In this document: piece by piece, positions 23,717 through 34,473 of the stretch
Position numbering within the stretch: position 1 is the stretch's first letter
Layout of the letters: the number at the start of each line of letters is the position of its first letter
Assembly: GCA_019828545.1 (NCBI GenBank)
Contig: JACVRA010000053.1
Location: 1 to 51,082, forward strand
From: Paracamarosporium sp. OC-R06-R3
Taxonomy: Eukaryota > Ascomycota > Dothideomycetes > Pleosporales > Didymosphaeriaceae
Direction: 5' to 3'
DNA: 51,082 nucleotides
Notes under the pieces: generated by a model
Seen by the model: the letters and a program-made list of their open reading frames with translations, nothing else
The model's database searches: none
What the model was told of the DNA's origin: nothing
Made by a program: the position numbers and the translations under genes

Positions 23717-24732
23717 AGACGTTGAGGGCAAGCAATACGTACCGCTTCCGCCGCGCCGCCCGAAGGGGCACAAGGGCCGTCGCGCGACGAAGGGAGGCAA
23801 CAAGAAGCGCGGGCTGAGGGCGCGGCTGCGCAGCGCGCTGGATGAAGAGGGCGCGAGCGACGAAGAAGAGGAGGTCGAGGACGAGGCCCCGCGGCGGTCG
23901 TCCTCCTGTGCTGTGTGCGTGCTGGTCAGTCACCTCCTGCGGGCGAGTCGTGATCGAGAAGGCGTAGTACGGGTCAAGTTAGGGGATCGCTGCCGGTCGT
24001 AAGACCCTGGGTTGTAGATAGGAAACATACACCGCCTGCTTTGGCGTGTGACAAAAGTCTTGCTTCGGACGCATTCGCCGTCTTCTCCTCGGATGGATAG
24101 ATAGCTGTCTAGTCAGCACCATCTAATGCACATAAACCCTTCCATCAGTCGAAAACCTCAGTGTACGGCTCCAGCTGACGTTCGTGTTCGCCATATCGCG
24201 AAAGTGACACATACTATCAACGTTATACACGCATAGACATTTCAAGCAGAGGAAGAATTATTCAATACTCTCTAACCTACATACAAACCGACGAAAGCAA
24301 ATTCCGAAGAAGACAAGAAAAAAGTGTGGTTAGAGCGAAGATCGACTGCCAGCGGTTACAGCGGCTCCCACAGGCCAGGAACCGCACACCAGCAGTCCAC
24401 AGCAAATGCAAGAGAGGCTGTAGCCCGCGACTAGCCAAGTCTTCGCCATGAATTGCTCGTCGCCCATAGCACACGCGCTGGTTCAATGCCGTGAGTTGTT
24501 TGAAATGTTAACTTTATTGTAGATTAGATTTGCGACCCGTCGTGATACATGATATATTTCCGATAGTTCTCACCACGGAAAGGATTGACTTTGCCTTGAT
24601 CAGCGCCCCACGCAGGCGTGCGCATGCAAAGCTGGATGAGAGATGACCATAGTACAATCTGAAGCAGCAAAATCTGGGCTGTCACTAAAGGCGGGAAAGC
24701 GATTTTGTAGAAGGCGTTGCGTTGTTGCTGGT
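23717..24732. other. Intergenic between convergent RLI1 and PRP40
   Basis: The first 220 bases (23717-23935) look coding in the frame +1 to RLI1: high GC at third positions, basic then acidic residues (GRRATKGGNKKRGLRARL, DEEGASDEEEEVEDE). No start or intron that would express it is clear. The rest is 3' UTR-like with nothing recognisable. Confidence 0.5.
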
Positions 24733-27301
24733 TTAGTCCTCCTCAATCTCCCCTTCCTCACTGCCTGAACGAAGAGCACGCTCTTCTTCCTTGGGAGGCT
24801 CAGGGACTGGAGTCTTGGACTTACGATCAGCACGCGGAGAGTAGCGAGCACGCTGCAACGAGTTAGTATGAATGACAGACCAAAGACACAATTTCACGAT
24901 GCAAAACGTACCTTATTATCGCGCCGTGATGTGCTCTCATCACTCTCACGTCGGCGTCTGCTCGAAGTGGTGCGCGCCCCTGTGCTGTCACCGTAGTCCA
25001 GCTCACTCACGCTACGCTCACGAGGGTCTGCACGACTGGCAGCAGGATCGCCTCGCGGAATGTACGAACGCTCGCGCTCAGCCTCGCGCTCGCGCCTCTC
25101 GCGGCCATAAAAGTCACCACTACCTCGGCGAGAACCGCTGTATCGATCGCTGTCCCGCTCCCGGTCGCGACGATAAGGAGGAGATAGACCTGTGCTGTCA
25201 TTGTTCCTGTAGCGAGCTTCTCGATCCTCCTGAGCTCGGCGGCGCTCAGCGGCGTAAGGATCATGTTCAGGTGAGCGTGTACGCGTGCGATGGCGTCGGT
25301 GAGTGTCAGAATGCCCGTTGCGGTACTCACGATCATCCCGTCGATCCCGTCGGTCCCGCTCTCGGTCCTTGTCCCTATCCCTCTCACGGTCTCGCGTATC
25401 GCGCCGACTACGATCACGACGGTCACTCTCCTTCTCCTTGAGGCGACGCATGAACTTATCGAATGCGGATTGGCGGAGAGAGTCTGATTTTAGTGCGTTG
25501 TATTCTTTCGTCTTCTCAACACGAGGACGTACCGTTTCCCAGGTATCTGAAAGTGTTACGGGTGGCTCAAGGCGCTTCAACACGGCCCGCAAGTCGTCCA
25601 TCGCATAACGCGCATCGTGCTCCTGCTCCTGTTGTTCTTCTACCTCTCGCTTCTTAACTTTAGCCAAGACGTAGTCGAAGATGCTCTTCATGGTGTGATC
25701 GTCGATATGATCAGTACGTGGATTAGCGCGCATAACGTTCAAGAATTCTTCGTAAGGGGTCGCAGTTGTAACCTCATAGCGCTCATCCTATTGAATGGTT
25801 AGCAATGAGTACGGTTATATAATTCATAGGGGACTTACCAAGAGCACATCCAAAGCATAACGGCGTAGGGTACGGAACTTCTGCTCATCAACCTCGAGGG
25901 CATCCCAGAACAAATCAAGAGGGGATGAACCGCCTTGTCCTAGCATCGTGATATATCGATTGTCATCTTCCACTAAAGCATGGATATCTTTCCATTTTGT
26001 GCCCGCTCTAAGCTTGCCGGAACTCTGAAGCTCTTGTAAGAGCTGCTTGAATCCGTCGCGATTCTTCCGCTCGATGCGTTGTTTCTCGCGCCTCTCAGCT
26101 TGGACTCGATCGTTGTGATCTCGCTGAAGCTGCCTAATATGTTTTTCGAAAGTAGTGAGAACATCTGAGCGATGAAGTGTTTGGAACGTTTCATTATTGA
26201 AAGCTTTGTTGGCCTTGAGCTGTTCCTCAGCGGTATGCCAACGAGTGAAGGGTTCTAGGTCGAGGTTTTGCATGAGCGTCATCAGCTCGTCCAAAGCCGT
26301 CTTCTTTTCCTCCTTCTCCTGCTCAGCATGAGCCTTGGTGAGAGTAATGATGTATTCCTCGAACAGTCGCCGGCGCTCATCGTCGTCCTTCGCAGACCGG
26401 AAAATAGTCTCATCTTCCAGAATCGGACGTGCAGTCTTCCATCGCGTATAGTGCTTGATTTCTGGATGAGAGCGCAGCATTGCGATGAAGTCGTTGCGCA
26501 GTTTCTCTCGACGATCCTGTTCCTTGTTCTTCTCCTCGGCACGGAGATCGTCGCAATACTTCTTGAAGGCCTCCTCGCGCTTCTCTGGATCGGGAATTGC
26601 GCGCCAATTGGGGTCCTTAATACCAGCACGGACGGCACGCGACCACTCCCAGTCGGGCTGAACCTTGAGCTGTTTGAGCAACTTGTTGAAGGCAAGCACT
26701 GCATCATTCGGGTTCGCGAATTGAAGCTCGTTCGAAGGGGCGAATGCCATGCTCGCGCGCTCACCACCACCGAAACCGGATTCACGATCGCGGTCGCGGT
26801 CGCGATCGCGGTCACGATCTCTTCGGTCGGGCTGGTAGCTATCGCGCTCACGCGCAGGTTCGCGGTCGAAACGCCCTTGGTCACGAGGGCCCGTGGGAAC
26901 GGCAGGGCCGGCAGCCCAAGAGTTTCTACGATTGACATGAGCAGCGCATCTATGTCGAATGCGCGATTCACTTACGCAGGACCTGGCGGTGGAGGCTTGT
27001 TCATGCGCTCCAAATTCTGCTTGACTTCGGCCGGTGGCTCCCACTGGGTCGCCTTGGTCTCCTTGTGCGCCCAGTACTGCTTTCCGTTGTGCACAAGAAC
27101 CTGCCAGTTGGTGTCCACTGTTGCGCGCTCTTCGATAGTCATGAGGTCCTCTGGCTTCGTCCATTGCGTCTCCTTGGTCACGTTGTTGTAGTAGTAAGTT
27201 TTGCCCTCGTTCGAGGTCGCAGACTGCCATATCGACGAGGGTGCTGACGTCCCTCCGGGCGGCGGAAAGGGCACGCCATTCGGAGGCGCAAAGCCGTTCA
27301 T
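24733..27301 (-). CDS. PRP40: U1 snRNP-associated splicing factor Prp40
   Basis: Exons 27301-26976, 26925-25839, 25787-24912 and 24852-24733 (introns 50, 51 and 59 bp) give 802 residues. Two WW domains lie at residues about 20-110 (WQSATSNEGKTYYYNNVTKE and WQVLVHNGKQYWAHKETK), linked by a Pro/Arg-Asp region to a series of FF domains beginning NAVLAFNKLLK-like (NDAVLAFNKLLKQLKVQPDW) and continuing with three or four more. The C-terminus is rich in Arg-Asp/Arg-Ser, longer than in yeast. Prp40 bridges the 5' splice site U1 snRNP to the branch-point proteins and contacts the RNA polymerase II tail through its WW domains; it acts in the nucleus. It is divergent from TRS65 with 295 bp between starts. 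Confidence 0.95.
26782..26820. repeat. CGGTCG/CGATCG hexamer run inside PRP40
   Basis: Imperfect tandem hexamers that encode an (Arg-Asp)n run between the WW and FF domains. Likely length-variable by slippage without changing frame. Confidence 0.8.
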
Positions 27302-27596
27302 GGCGGCTAGTTTGGCGATGATGTGGTGCAGATGACGGTTGTCGCGCCGGTGTTGTGGTGGAAATGGAGAGGCAGGCGCGAATCTGAAAAGTAATCGTGC
27401 ACGGACTAGACAATTATGGGTAAGAGCGAACGGGAGCTAACAACTTCACCCCACGACCACTTCTTGACCACCTTACCTTTAACCCTGCCGGCTATCGTTG
27501 CCTCGATATTTACGAGATCGGTTATTGTTGCTGGCGCCTTTGGCTCTCCTGGGCCGATGTCTAGTTACGATTAGTGTGGACAGTCCTTTAGCCACT
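27302..27596. promoter_or_regulatory. Bidirectional PRP40/TRS65 promoter region
   Basis: Only 295 bp separate the two divergent start codons, so both transcripts must begin within or near this space. No element is assigned individually. Confidence 0.6.
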
Positions 27597-29480
27597 ATGA
27601 TGGCGAGCCTCACAGAACCTCAGCCTCGTGGGAGCGCCGAGTTCGTCGAGAGTTCAATTCTCGAAGCTGTCGTTCCTTTAGAATCTGAATTTGATGTCGA
27701 AGATGAGATCGGCTCTTGGGATGGCTCACGTGAAGAAGAGAATGGTTCCGTTTTGCCATTCCTTTCACAACGGCAGGTGCTCCTTTTTGGTAAGTGAGCC
27801 CCACATTACACTCATGCACACTCTTACTTATCGTTAGGTTTCTAGATGAGCTATTACCGGTCTACATTGTCTTTCGTACGCCGGTGATGGAAGACGTTAC
27901 CTTGAAATCTTACCTGTCAAGGTTAGCTATCAATGTCGAGGCGATAGCTTTTAGTACAGCTCCTCCGCCAGAACCAGAAGCAAAAGGTCCACCTCCTAAG
28001 GAGACTATATCCTCGGAAACTATCACTGATGCGATCGAACCTGTCATTGTGCGCCATGATGAAGAAGGTTCTCCTCGCATATATGTTGTCTGGAAGCTAG
28101 AGATTTTCATAAGTGAGCTTAACATCACCTAAACTGATATAGCAAATCTAACAGTTAACAGGTCGGCCGAGAGGACGGTTCCACAAGCCAGCAGTTTACT
28201 TCCAGCCCGCAGCAGCCCTAAAGCCGGCGGAGAAAAGAGATATTCTTGAGGATGAATACCTACCGAGCAGAATCCCGACAGCACTCAACCTCCTTCAATC
28301 TTTCGAAAGCGATCCCGCATTGGTTGGCATCCACCCGCGTCTGTCCGCGTTGCGCATCAACAAGATTGCGCCAACTGCACCTGTTGCGAAGGAATTGACC
28401 AGACCAATCCGAACCGGCCAAAGGCGCCTCTTTCGAGCATTACCTGCACTAATATGGCGAGTAAGATATTCCAAAGTTCAGACCGCCTTGAATGACATGT
28501 CACTCATGGCGTCACTTGATCTGGAAGTTGCATATATCACTGGATGGCGGCTAACCATCAATGATCTGCATTTGTCGTTGAGGGGCGGAGATGTGAAACC
28601 CATATCTGATCAGAGCTGCATCAGAACCATTCACAAGCCCGGCGATCAACTCACGTCTCTTTACAAAATCACGCCAGACTTGACTGTGGATGGCACCCCG
28701 CTCTTCGGCAGCGAGGGTCATTTGCTGACTCTAGAAATCAAGGCTAAAGTCCTGGTTTCAGAAGATTGCCAGCCCCTAGTAAGCATTGGGTGGCAGACCG
28801 CGGTGGATTTTTCAGCTGAGCAGAACTCTGCGTTGGTGAAAGCAGCTCATAGACTGAGCAACCCACTTGCACATGCACTCAAACATACCAGTTCCGACCA
28901 AGCTTCCACCCATGAAACAGAGGGCCAGCAGGCTGAAAAGCCTCAAGATACGTCCATACACGTTACGCTAACCATACGTGGGCCACCTAAAGTAGTAGTC
29001 GGCGAGATGTTCAACTGGAATGTCTTCATTGTGAACCGATCCGAGAAGACACGAAAGTTAGCTGTCTTGGTCGTTCCCAAGAGAAGGCGAGATTACGACA
29101 GGCACAGACCGATGTCATCAGCGTCTTCAATTGCGGGATATCGTTCTGATAGAAAGGATCTGCTTGTCAACGCAGTGGTGGATGAGAATATTGTTTATGC
29201 TAAACAGAAGAACGCACGCACGGAAACAGCAGAGCTGATATGCTTGACTACAGATATCAGGATTGGGTACGTACAATTTCCGCAAGGTTTCCTCCTAGTA
29301 CTTGCTAACGAATACAGCCATCTTTCACCCGGATCGTGCTATACGGCCGACTTGAAGTTCCTGGCGCTTTCAGCTGGCGTACTCTCTGTTGATGCAGTCA
29401 GGGTCGTAGATTTAGCAACAAACGAGACTTCAGACATTCGGGACGTCCCAGCTATAGTGGCTGTAGAGAAAGAGACCTAA
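27597..29480 (+). CDS. TRS65: TRAPPII complex subunit Trs65
   Basis: Exons 27597-27789, 27846-28112, 28162-29266 and 29318-29480 give 575 residues in frame. The protein matches the fungal Trs65 family through conserved blocks: SRPRGRF, EYLPSRIPTALNLLQSF, HPRLSALRINKIAP, the FRALPALIWRVRYSK segment and the C-terminal HLSPGSCYTADLKFLAL. Trs65 is a fungal-specific subunit of TRAPPII, the exchange factor for Ypt31/32 (Rab11) at the late Golgi. The first Met of MMASL was used; a frame extends upstream but into the promoter shared with PRP40. The last intron (51 nt) is stop-free and divisible by three, so its retention would add 17 residues without a frameshift. Confidence 0.88.
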
Positions 29481-30067
29481 TATTCAAGTTTGTTGTCTTG
29501 TTCTGAATTAGTCCAATACGGGCATATTTTCCTAAAGCATCTCGGTTCTATCAGAAAACCGGTCGCTCTAAGCGGTTCGACTTGCGCTCGGCGTGAGTCC
29601 CACGATCATATATCAGTTCAAGCTCAGATCCTTGCCATGCGACTTGGGTAACGGCCATATTGAATAGATGACAACAATACCAGTCTTCCGTCCTCAGCTT
29701 TTTCCCAAGAAGGGACCTTTATTTGCTAGTCATGAATCCAGGAGATGACCCGGCTTTAACGCGTCCCATGCTGGCTATTTTTAAACAACCAACACACGTT
29801 GGTCAAGGCAACGTTAGTCCGTAGCGGGCCTAAAGGAGTGGAACCATCTAAACCTTATCGAAACGTAGCGCCGTGCCCACCCAATCGAGACCCTGTTCCC
29901 AGATTGCAATGCAGCTTGCCTGATGATCCCTCCAGCAAGCATGCATCAAGGCTGAAAGCGCATGCTGGGGGCGCAGCTAGACCTTGGCTGTGCCTCTCGC
30001 GCGATTGTGCGGTCGACAAAACTACGCGTGCATCCTGCAGCTCACCGTTTGCGCCCCTCGACAACCG
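29481..30067. other. Intergenic, no gene seen
   Basis: 587 bp between TRS65 and the mucin-like membrane protein. Nothing recognisable; presumably 3' UTR then promoter. Confidence 0.5.
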
Positions 30068-30076
30068 ATGTCCACC

Positions 30077-31287
30077 ATGAAGCTCTGTACGACGCACACG
30101 TACGCGCTCCTGAGCGCATGCGTGTTTTCCTTCGTTTTTGGCAGCCCCACTCCTACTGCTTCGCCCACAATTACTCCCGCCGCCAGGATACGGAGAGACG
30201 ATATCCAGACTTTCGCGTGGACGTCGAATTCGACCGAGAACGGCGAGACATTTTACTCCCCATGGACGTACAATGCAGATGTGCGAACATGGACCACGAG
30301 CGGGGATTACTTTCGGCGATGCTCGGTGAGCTCGGCGTGTACAATGTGGACGGCGTGCAGTGAAGGGTGGATGGTGGGCGAGGATGCGTCGTCATCTTGT
30401 GGCGCTGGTGGCGCAGAAGGGAGTGTGTTCTGCAGCAACAACATTCTATTCAAGTCCATGGGCGCGACCCGGACATATAGTTGGTGAGTGACAATAGACA
30501 GAGTAAGATGAATGGTGGTTGATGCGACGGATAGGTATTGGTGCGATTCCGCACCCGTGACGGGATACACATTTTACGAGGAGGAACCACCACAACCGAG
30601 TACGTTTGCGCATTCCTACAAGCTATAGCGAAACCTGACCCTTGTGTAGCTCGAGCAAGCGCAAGTAGCCCTGCATCCACAGACGCCTCGACGAGTGCCT
30701 CTGCATCCGAATCATCATCCGAATCGTCTTCCACAACCTCTACCTCCACCGCCACTCCGTCCACCACAAGCGATGCCAAATTATCCGTAAGCATAGGTGG
30801 AGTAGCTGGCGGTATCATCGGCGGATTAGCAGGCCTCGCAGCCATCGGCTTGGGTATCTTCTTCTTCATGCGGAGAAAGAAGAGAAAGAACCTTTATGCT
30901 CCGCCTACCGCTGGCTATGCCCCACCAACAGACCATCAGAATCCATTTGCAGACCATCAAAATCCGTTCGAATCTCCTGCGCCGAGTTATGTAGCACCGT
31001 ACGGAGGCTACGAATCGAAACCACCTGGAGTAGCGACTGGAGCGTATGCTTGGGGAGCAGCGTACCCACAGGGACCGTACGATCCGCACATGTCAGCTTA
31101 TGGCGCACCAGCGGAGATGCCCGCACAGTCCGCTGCAAGAAACGACGTAGCAGAGTTACCAGTGCAATCCTCTACAAAATACGCGCACATCACAGAAGAC
31201 GTGCCGCTGCAAACGATGGGCGCCGCGGAATTGCCTTCGCAGTCACCTCCCGCCATCGCGCCGCAAGAGTTGCCTGCGCAGAAGTAA
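30077..31287 (+). CDS. Secretory-pathway single-pass membrane protein with Ser/Thr-rich stalk
   Basis: Exons 30077-30483, 30535-30599 and 30650-31287 give 369 residues; a start nine bases upstream (30068, MSTMKL) is possible. An N-terminal signal (LLSACVFSFVFG) is followed by a domain of about 130 residues with several Cys, a Ser/Thr-rich stalk likely O-mannosylated, one membrane span (IIGGLAGLAAIGLGIFFFM) flanked by the stop-transfer RRKKRK, and a cytoplasmic tail. The layout is that of fungal wall-stress-sensor-like proteins, but no WSC or Mid2 domain is recognised, so sensor function is only inferred. The tail contains a doublet DHQNPF(A/E) and four spaced E(L/M)PxQ(S/K) motifs that may bind partners. 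Confidence 0.8.
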
Positions 31288-32551
31288 TCTGCCCCCAAAT
31301 TAAACAAAAAGAAAAAAAGAAAAGTTTCAATCTTGTACATATTTAGCGTCATTGTATTGCATATTGTGGAAATACCAGGGAGACAGCGCGCTTGGATGTT
31401 GACGTCATGAAGATCTGCATGCATTTTTTGGAGTTCGCGAATATCCCTCGGCCAGCCACAAGACGGTGGACCTGGCTTTCTCTTCCAGCGTAGCATATTC
31501 ACGTATCTTCATGTATTGATGATCCTGTCTTGATTTATGTCCAACGCAATAATGACCAAACTTCGAAAACCGGACATTGTACACCCTCCATCCCAGCAAG
31601 CCCCGGAATATAGCGCGATTATTGTGCAAGGGAGACTTGTCTGAATCGGCCCACTTGAAGGCTTTCAGATCCTGGACGCGCTATACTTCCAACTTGCTGG
31701 GAAGTCGTACGCGAAGAACAAGCTCAGCTTGTCCTCCCGGGTATCTTGTATGTATATACGTAGACGCTCGTCCTAAAGACTCGAAGGAAGTGAACAATAA
31801 AGTGATACAAGCAGCTTGCAGAAAGTTTTCAGGGATAATTCCGTTCGCGTATGCGTTGCAGTCGTTGAATTAAGAAGATGGGGCACATGCAAGATGTACG
31901 CAGGGTCGCCGCATAAGGTAAAGTTCGAAGCATGTGAACGGTCAGATACAAGGAATGCAGATTAGTGCAAGCGAGATCTCGTAATGTTAATCATAGGTCG
32001 TTGCTGTAATGGTAGACTTACAAAACTGTCAGCATGTCCTGTCGAACGGTCAGTAATTGGGAAGATATTCGCTGAGGCTGCGAAGTACGGGGGAGAGTAA
32101 TTGCTGTCGATGTCGCTCTAATATCTTTTTATGGTACATTTCTCACTCAAGCCCTCACTGACTCATAAACTCCGAATAGTTATATTTATTTTGAGCTTTA
32201 GGTGTTCAGAAAGCATCCACGTCTAATTCAGCGAGTAATAGAATCTAGATATTTATTTAGTCCTATCATTCACTGTGGATTGGCGTGCACTTCTTAATCC
32301 GCTGTTCCTTTCATCACAGGGCACGAGGCACAGTATTCCTCGCTCAACTCGCGGTATGATTTCATTTGCCTTCAAAATTAGACAGTAGATGATCATGGAC
32401 ATAACGTGTCTCCCTTCACATATATTAGAGGGACTGTAGGCATAGATTATTGTGTTAGCTAGAGTTGCCAGGCAGCTTCCTTCAGAAGACTGCGGAGATA
32501 ATAATGAATGGCTAGTCTACTAATTGGAGATGATAGCGAGCGTCCAGTCTA
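31288..32551. other. Intergenic, no gene seen
   Basis: 1.26 kb between the ends of two convergent genes, AT-rich after 32,000. A 98-codon plus-strand frame at 31577-31873 has no recognisable features and was not called. Confidence 0.5.
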
Positions 32552-34104
32552 CTAATACCATATGCTCCTCGTTCTATGATGCGCTAGTGTTTCTTCTCCC
32601 GCTCTCTCTTTCTCTTTCGCTAAGTCGTACAAGAAGAAGTCGAGCAGAATAGCGTTGATTTTTGCATCTGGCTGTAGCTTGAGAATCTCCCGACGGAGCA
32701 GCTCGATTGCCCAAATACTGCAGCCTACACAATCATTAGCTTGCTCTCTTATAGAAGAAATGAGATCGATTACCTCGTATCTGCAGCTCCCACGAGTGAC
32801 CCGGTTGGATCATTTCACCACGCCGTATGCGTCCTTCAAGCGGGGGACAGTACGAAAGAAGACCCAGCGAATGTAGTATTTGCGGCACGCGGTAGTCTGA
32901 TCCGTTAGCTAGGATACATCTCTTCGGTCTTATAGAAAAACGTACCTGCAAACATCGTAATCTTATCGATATCGTTGAACGACCCGTAACCCTCTCCCTC
33001 GAACGCAGCCCACAAATCCGCAACGAAGATTTGCGCTCGTTTCAAAAACCGCACCTTCTTCCTTTCAAAGGTGCCCTCATCTCGAAAGCAATTAAATCGG
33101 TCGGCTAGTAGATTGACTAGTCCGGCTGCAGAGCCTCTAGCGTCTTCTATAAGCGTCGCTACACTGCCATCGAATTGCTCGTGTAATACCTGGCCAGCTT
33201 CGCGCAGACACTTAACGCGTTGCTCAAACATGGGTATCTCTTCATTGGTATCAGAGCGAAATACGTGACGTAACAATTCTTCTGTGCAACGAACTCGTTG
33301 CTGGGTCACAGGCTTCTCTTCTTCGATCCTGGGGCTTTGTGGAATATCTTCCGAGCCCACGACCTCTTCAGTCTGTACTTCCTGAGGATCTGACGGTACG
33401 GGGATGTCTTCAGAAGGCTTGTCTTTGGGTGAGTTCTCAAGCTGAGACTGAGTCTGAGGCTCCGAGATGCTCTCCTCAGCAGTAGCATTCTCCCCTGTGG
33501 TAGATTGTGATTTCAATGCAGCATCCGGGTATACGCCCGTATCGAAAGATTCATTCGGTAAGCGAGGCGCTTTATCGTCCACCCAAGGCGGTGTAGCTTC
33601 TTTGGATGATACCGTGCCATCATTGTTCGGCTCATTCTCAGCGTCCTTTCCCTCATCAATCCAAAACTCTGGGCTTGTGATTGGTATACCCTCATCAAGT
33701 GCTCTCTGCAAAGAAGCAACGAGACTCCAGTACCCGGTCCACTTCTTCCCCTTGTAGCTAACAGTGAACCTCTCCTCGTCGCTCTTTCCACTCCAGAAGC
33801 TGAAGTTCAACAGGTCCATAGTGAAGATAAAGTTTACTGTAGCTTCATCTTTCGATTTCGGATGCAACTCATGCTCAACCCAAGTCTTCGTGCTATACTC
33901 TCGCTTTTGCATTTCTTCGAGCACAGCAATTGCAGCTAGTTTGGTATGGGCCATACTGAGGGCGACATCGATGCTGTTGTCGTAGATGAACTGGGAACTT
34001 TCGAGCACCTTGGTTTCGGGGGGAGCATTGGGATTCGAACCTCCCAGGCCGAACTTCTGTCGCAGCAGTGCCATCAGCTCGTGGTCGACATCGTCGTCCG
34101 ACAT
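32552..34104 (-). CDS. QNG1: Queuosine 5'-phosphate N-glycosylase/hydrolase (queuine salvage, DUF2419)
   Basis: Exons 34104-32946, 32896-32774 and 32724-32552 (two 49-bp introns) give 484 residues. Recognised by MDLLNFSFWS near the N-terminus, the FADYRVPQILHSLG block made by the first splice, EIRGCSIWAIEL-like IRGCSIWAIELLRREIL made by the second, INAILLDFFLYDLAKE, and the terminal HRTRSIWY. The family releases queuine base from queuosine 5'-monophosphate so it can be inserted into tRNAs with GUN anticodons. It is longer than most animal or yeast members because of an acidic low-complexity insertion of about 110 residues (roughly residues 155-265, Glu/Ser/Pro-rich). Divergent from UBA2. Confidence 0.9.
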
Positions 34105-34473
34105 GCTGCCTAGTTGTTTGGAAACTTCTATACTGAAATTCCTGGTAAATCTATCAAGCCCGATCTCCCAGCTCTTGAACTATGTGTTTTGGGGAATGTT
34201 GCGAGACAAGTAAGAGAAAGGCGCAGTGTGGGTAACAGAAACATATTGACTGTTTCGCTCGTGGATCTTCATTCACCGCTAAACCTTGTAGGGCTGATCC
34301 CTGCCAGGTGGGCGCCAAGAAATGCGGCGGCATCAGCGAGCTCTCACTTTTCCGAATCGGATGGTTCTGTCCGTGCCCACTGACGTCCAACCCGAGGCAG
34401 TCTCTCTTGCCGCCGTCGACGACATCTCTCCTCCACCCCTTCGGACCGCCGCATGCCTCGGGAACGCGCATTG
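34105..34473. promoter_or_regulatory. Bidirectional QNG1/UBA2 promoter region
   Basis: 369 bp between the divergent start codons (348 bp if UBA2 begins at the upstream Met, 34453). No element assigned. Confidence 0.55.

Noticed and set aside
22745..23803. 352-codon frame antisense to RLI1
   Set aside because: Arises from GC-rich third positions of a highly conserved gene on the other strand.
31577..31873. 98-codon plus-strand frame between two convergent genes
   Set aside because: Composition unremarkable and nothing recognisable; not supported.
34027..34046. B-box-like GGTTCGAATCCC on the minus strand
   Set aside because: It lies inside the QNG1 coding exon (Gly-Gly-Ser-Asn-Pro region) and has no surrounding cloverleaf; coincidence.
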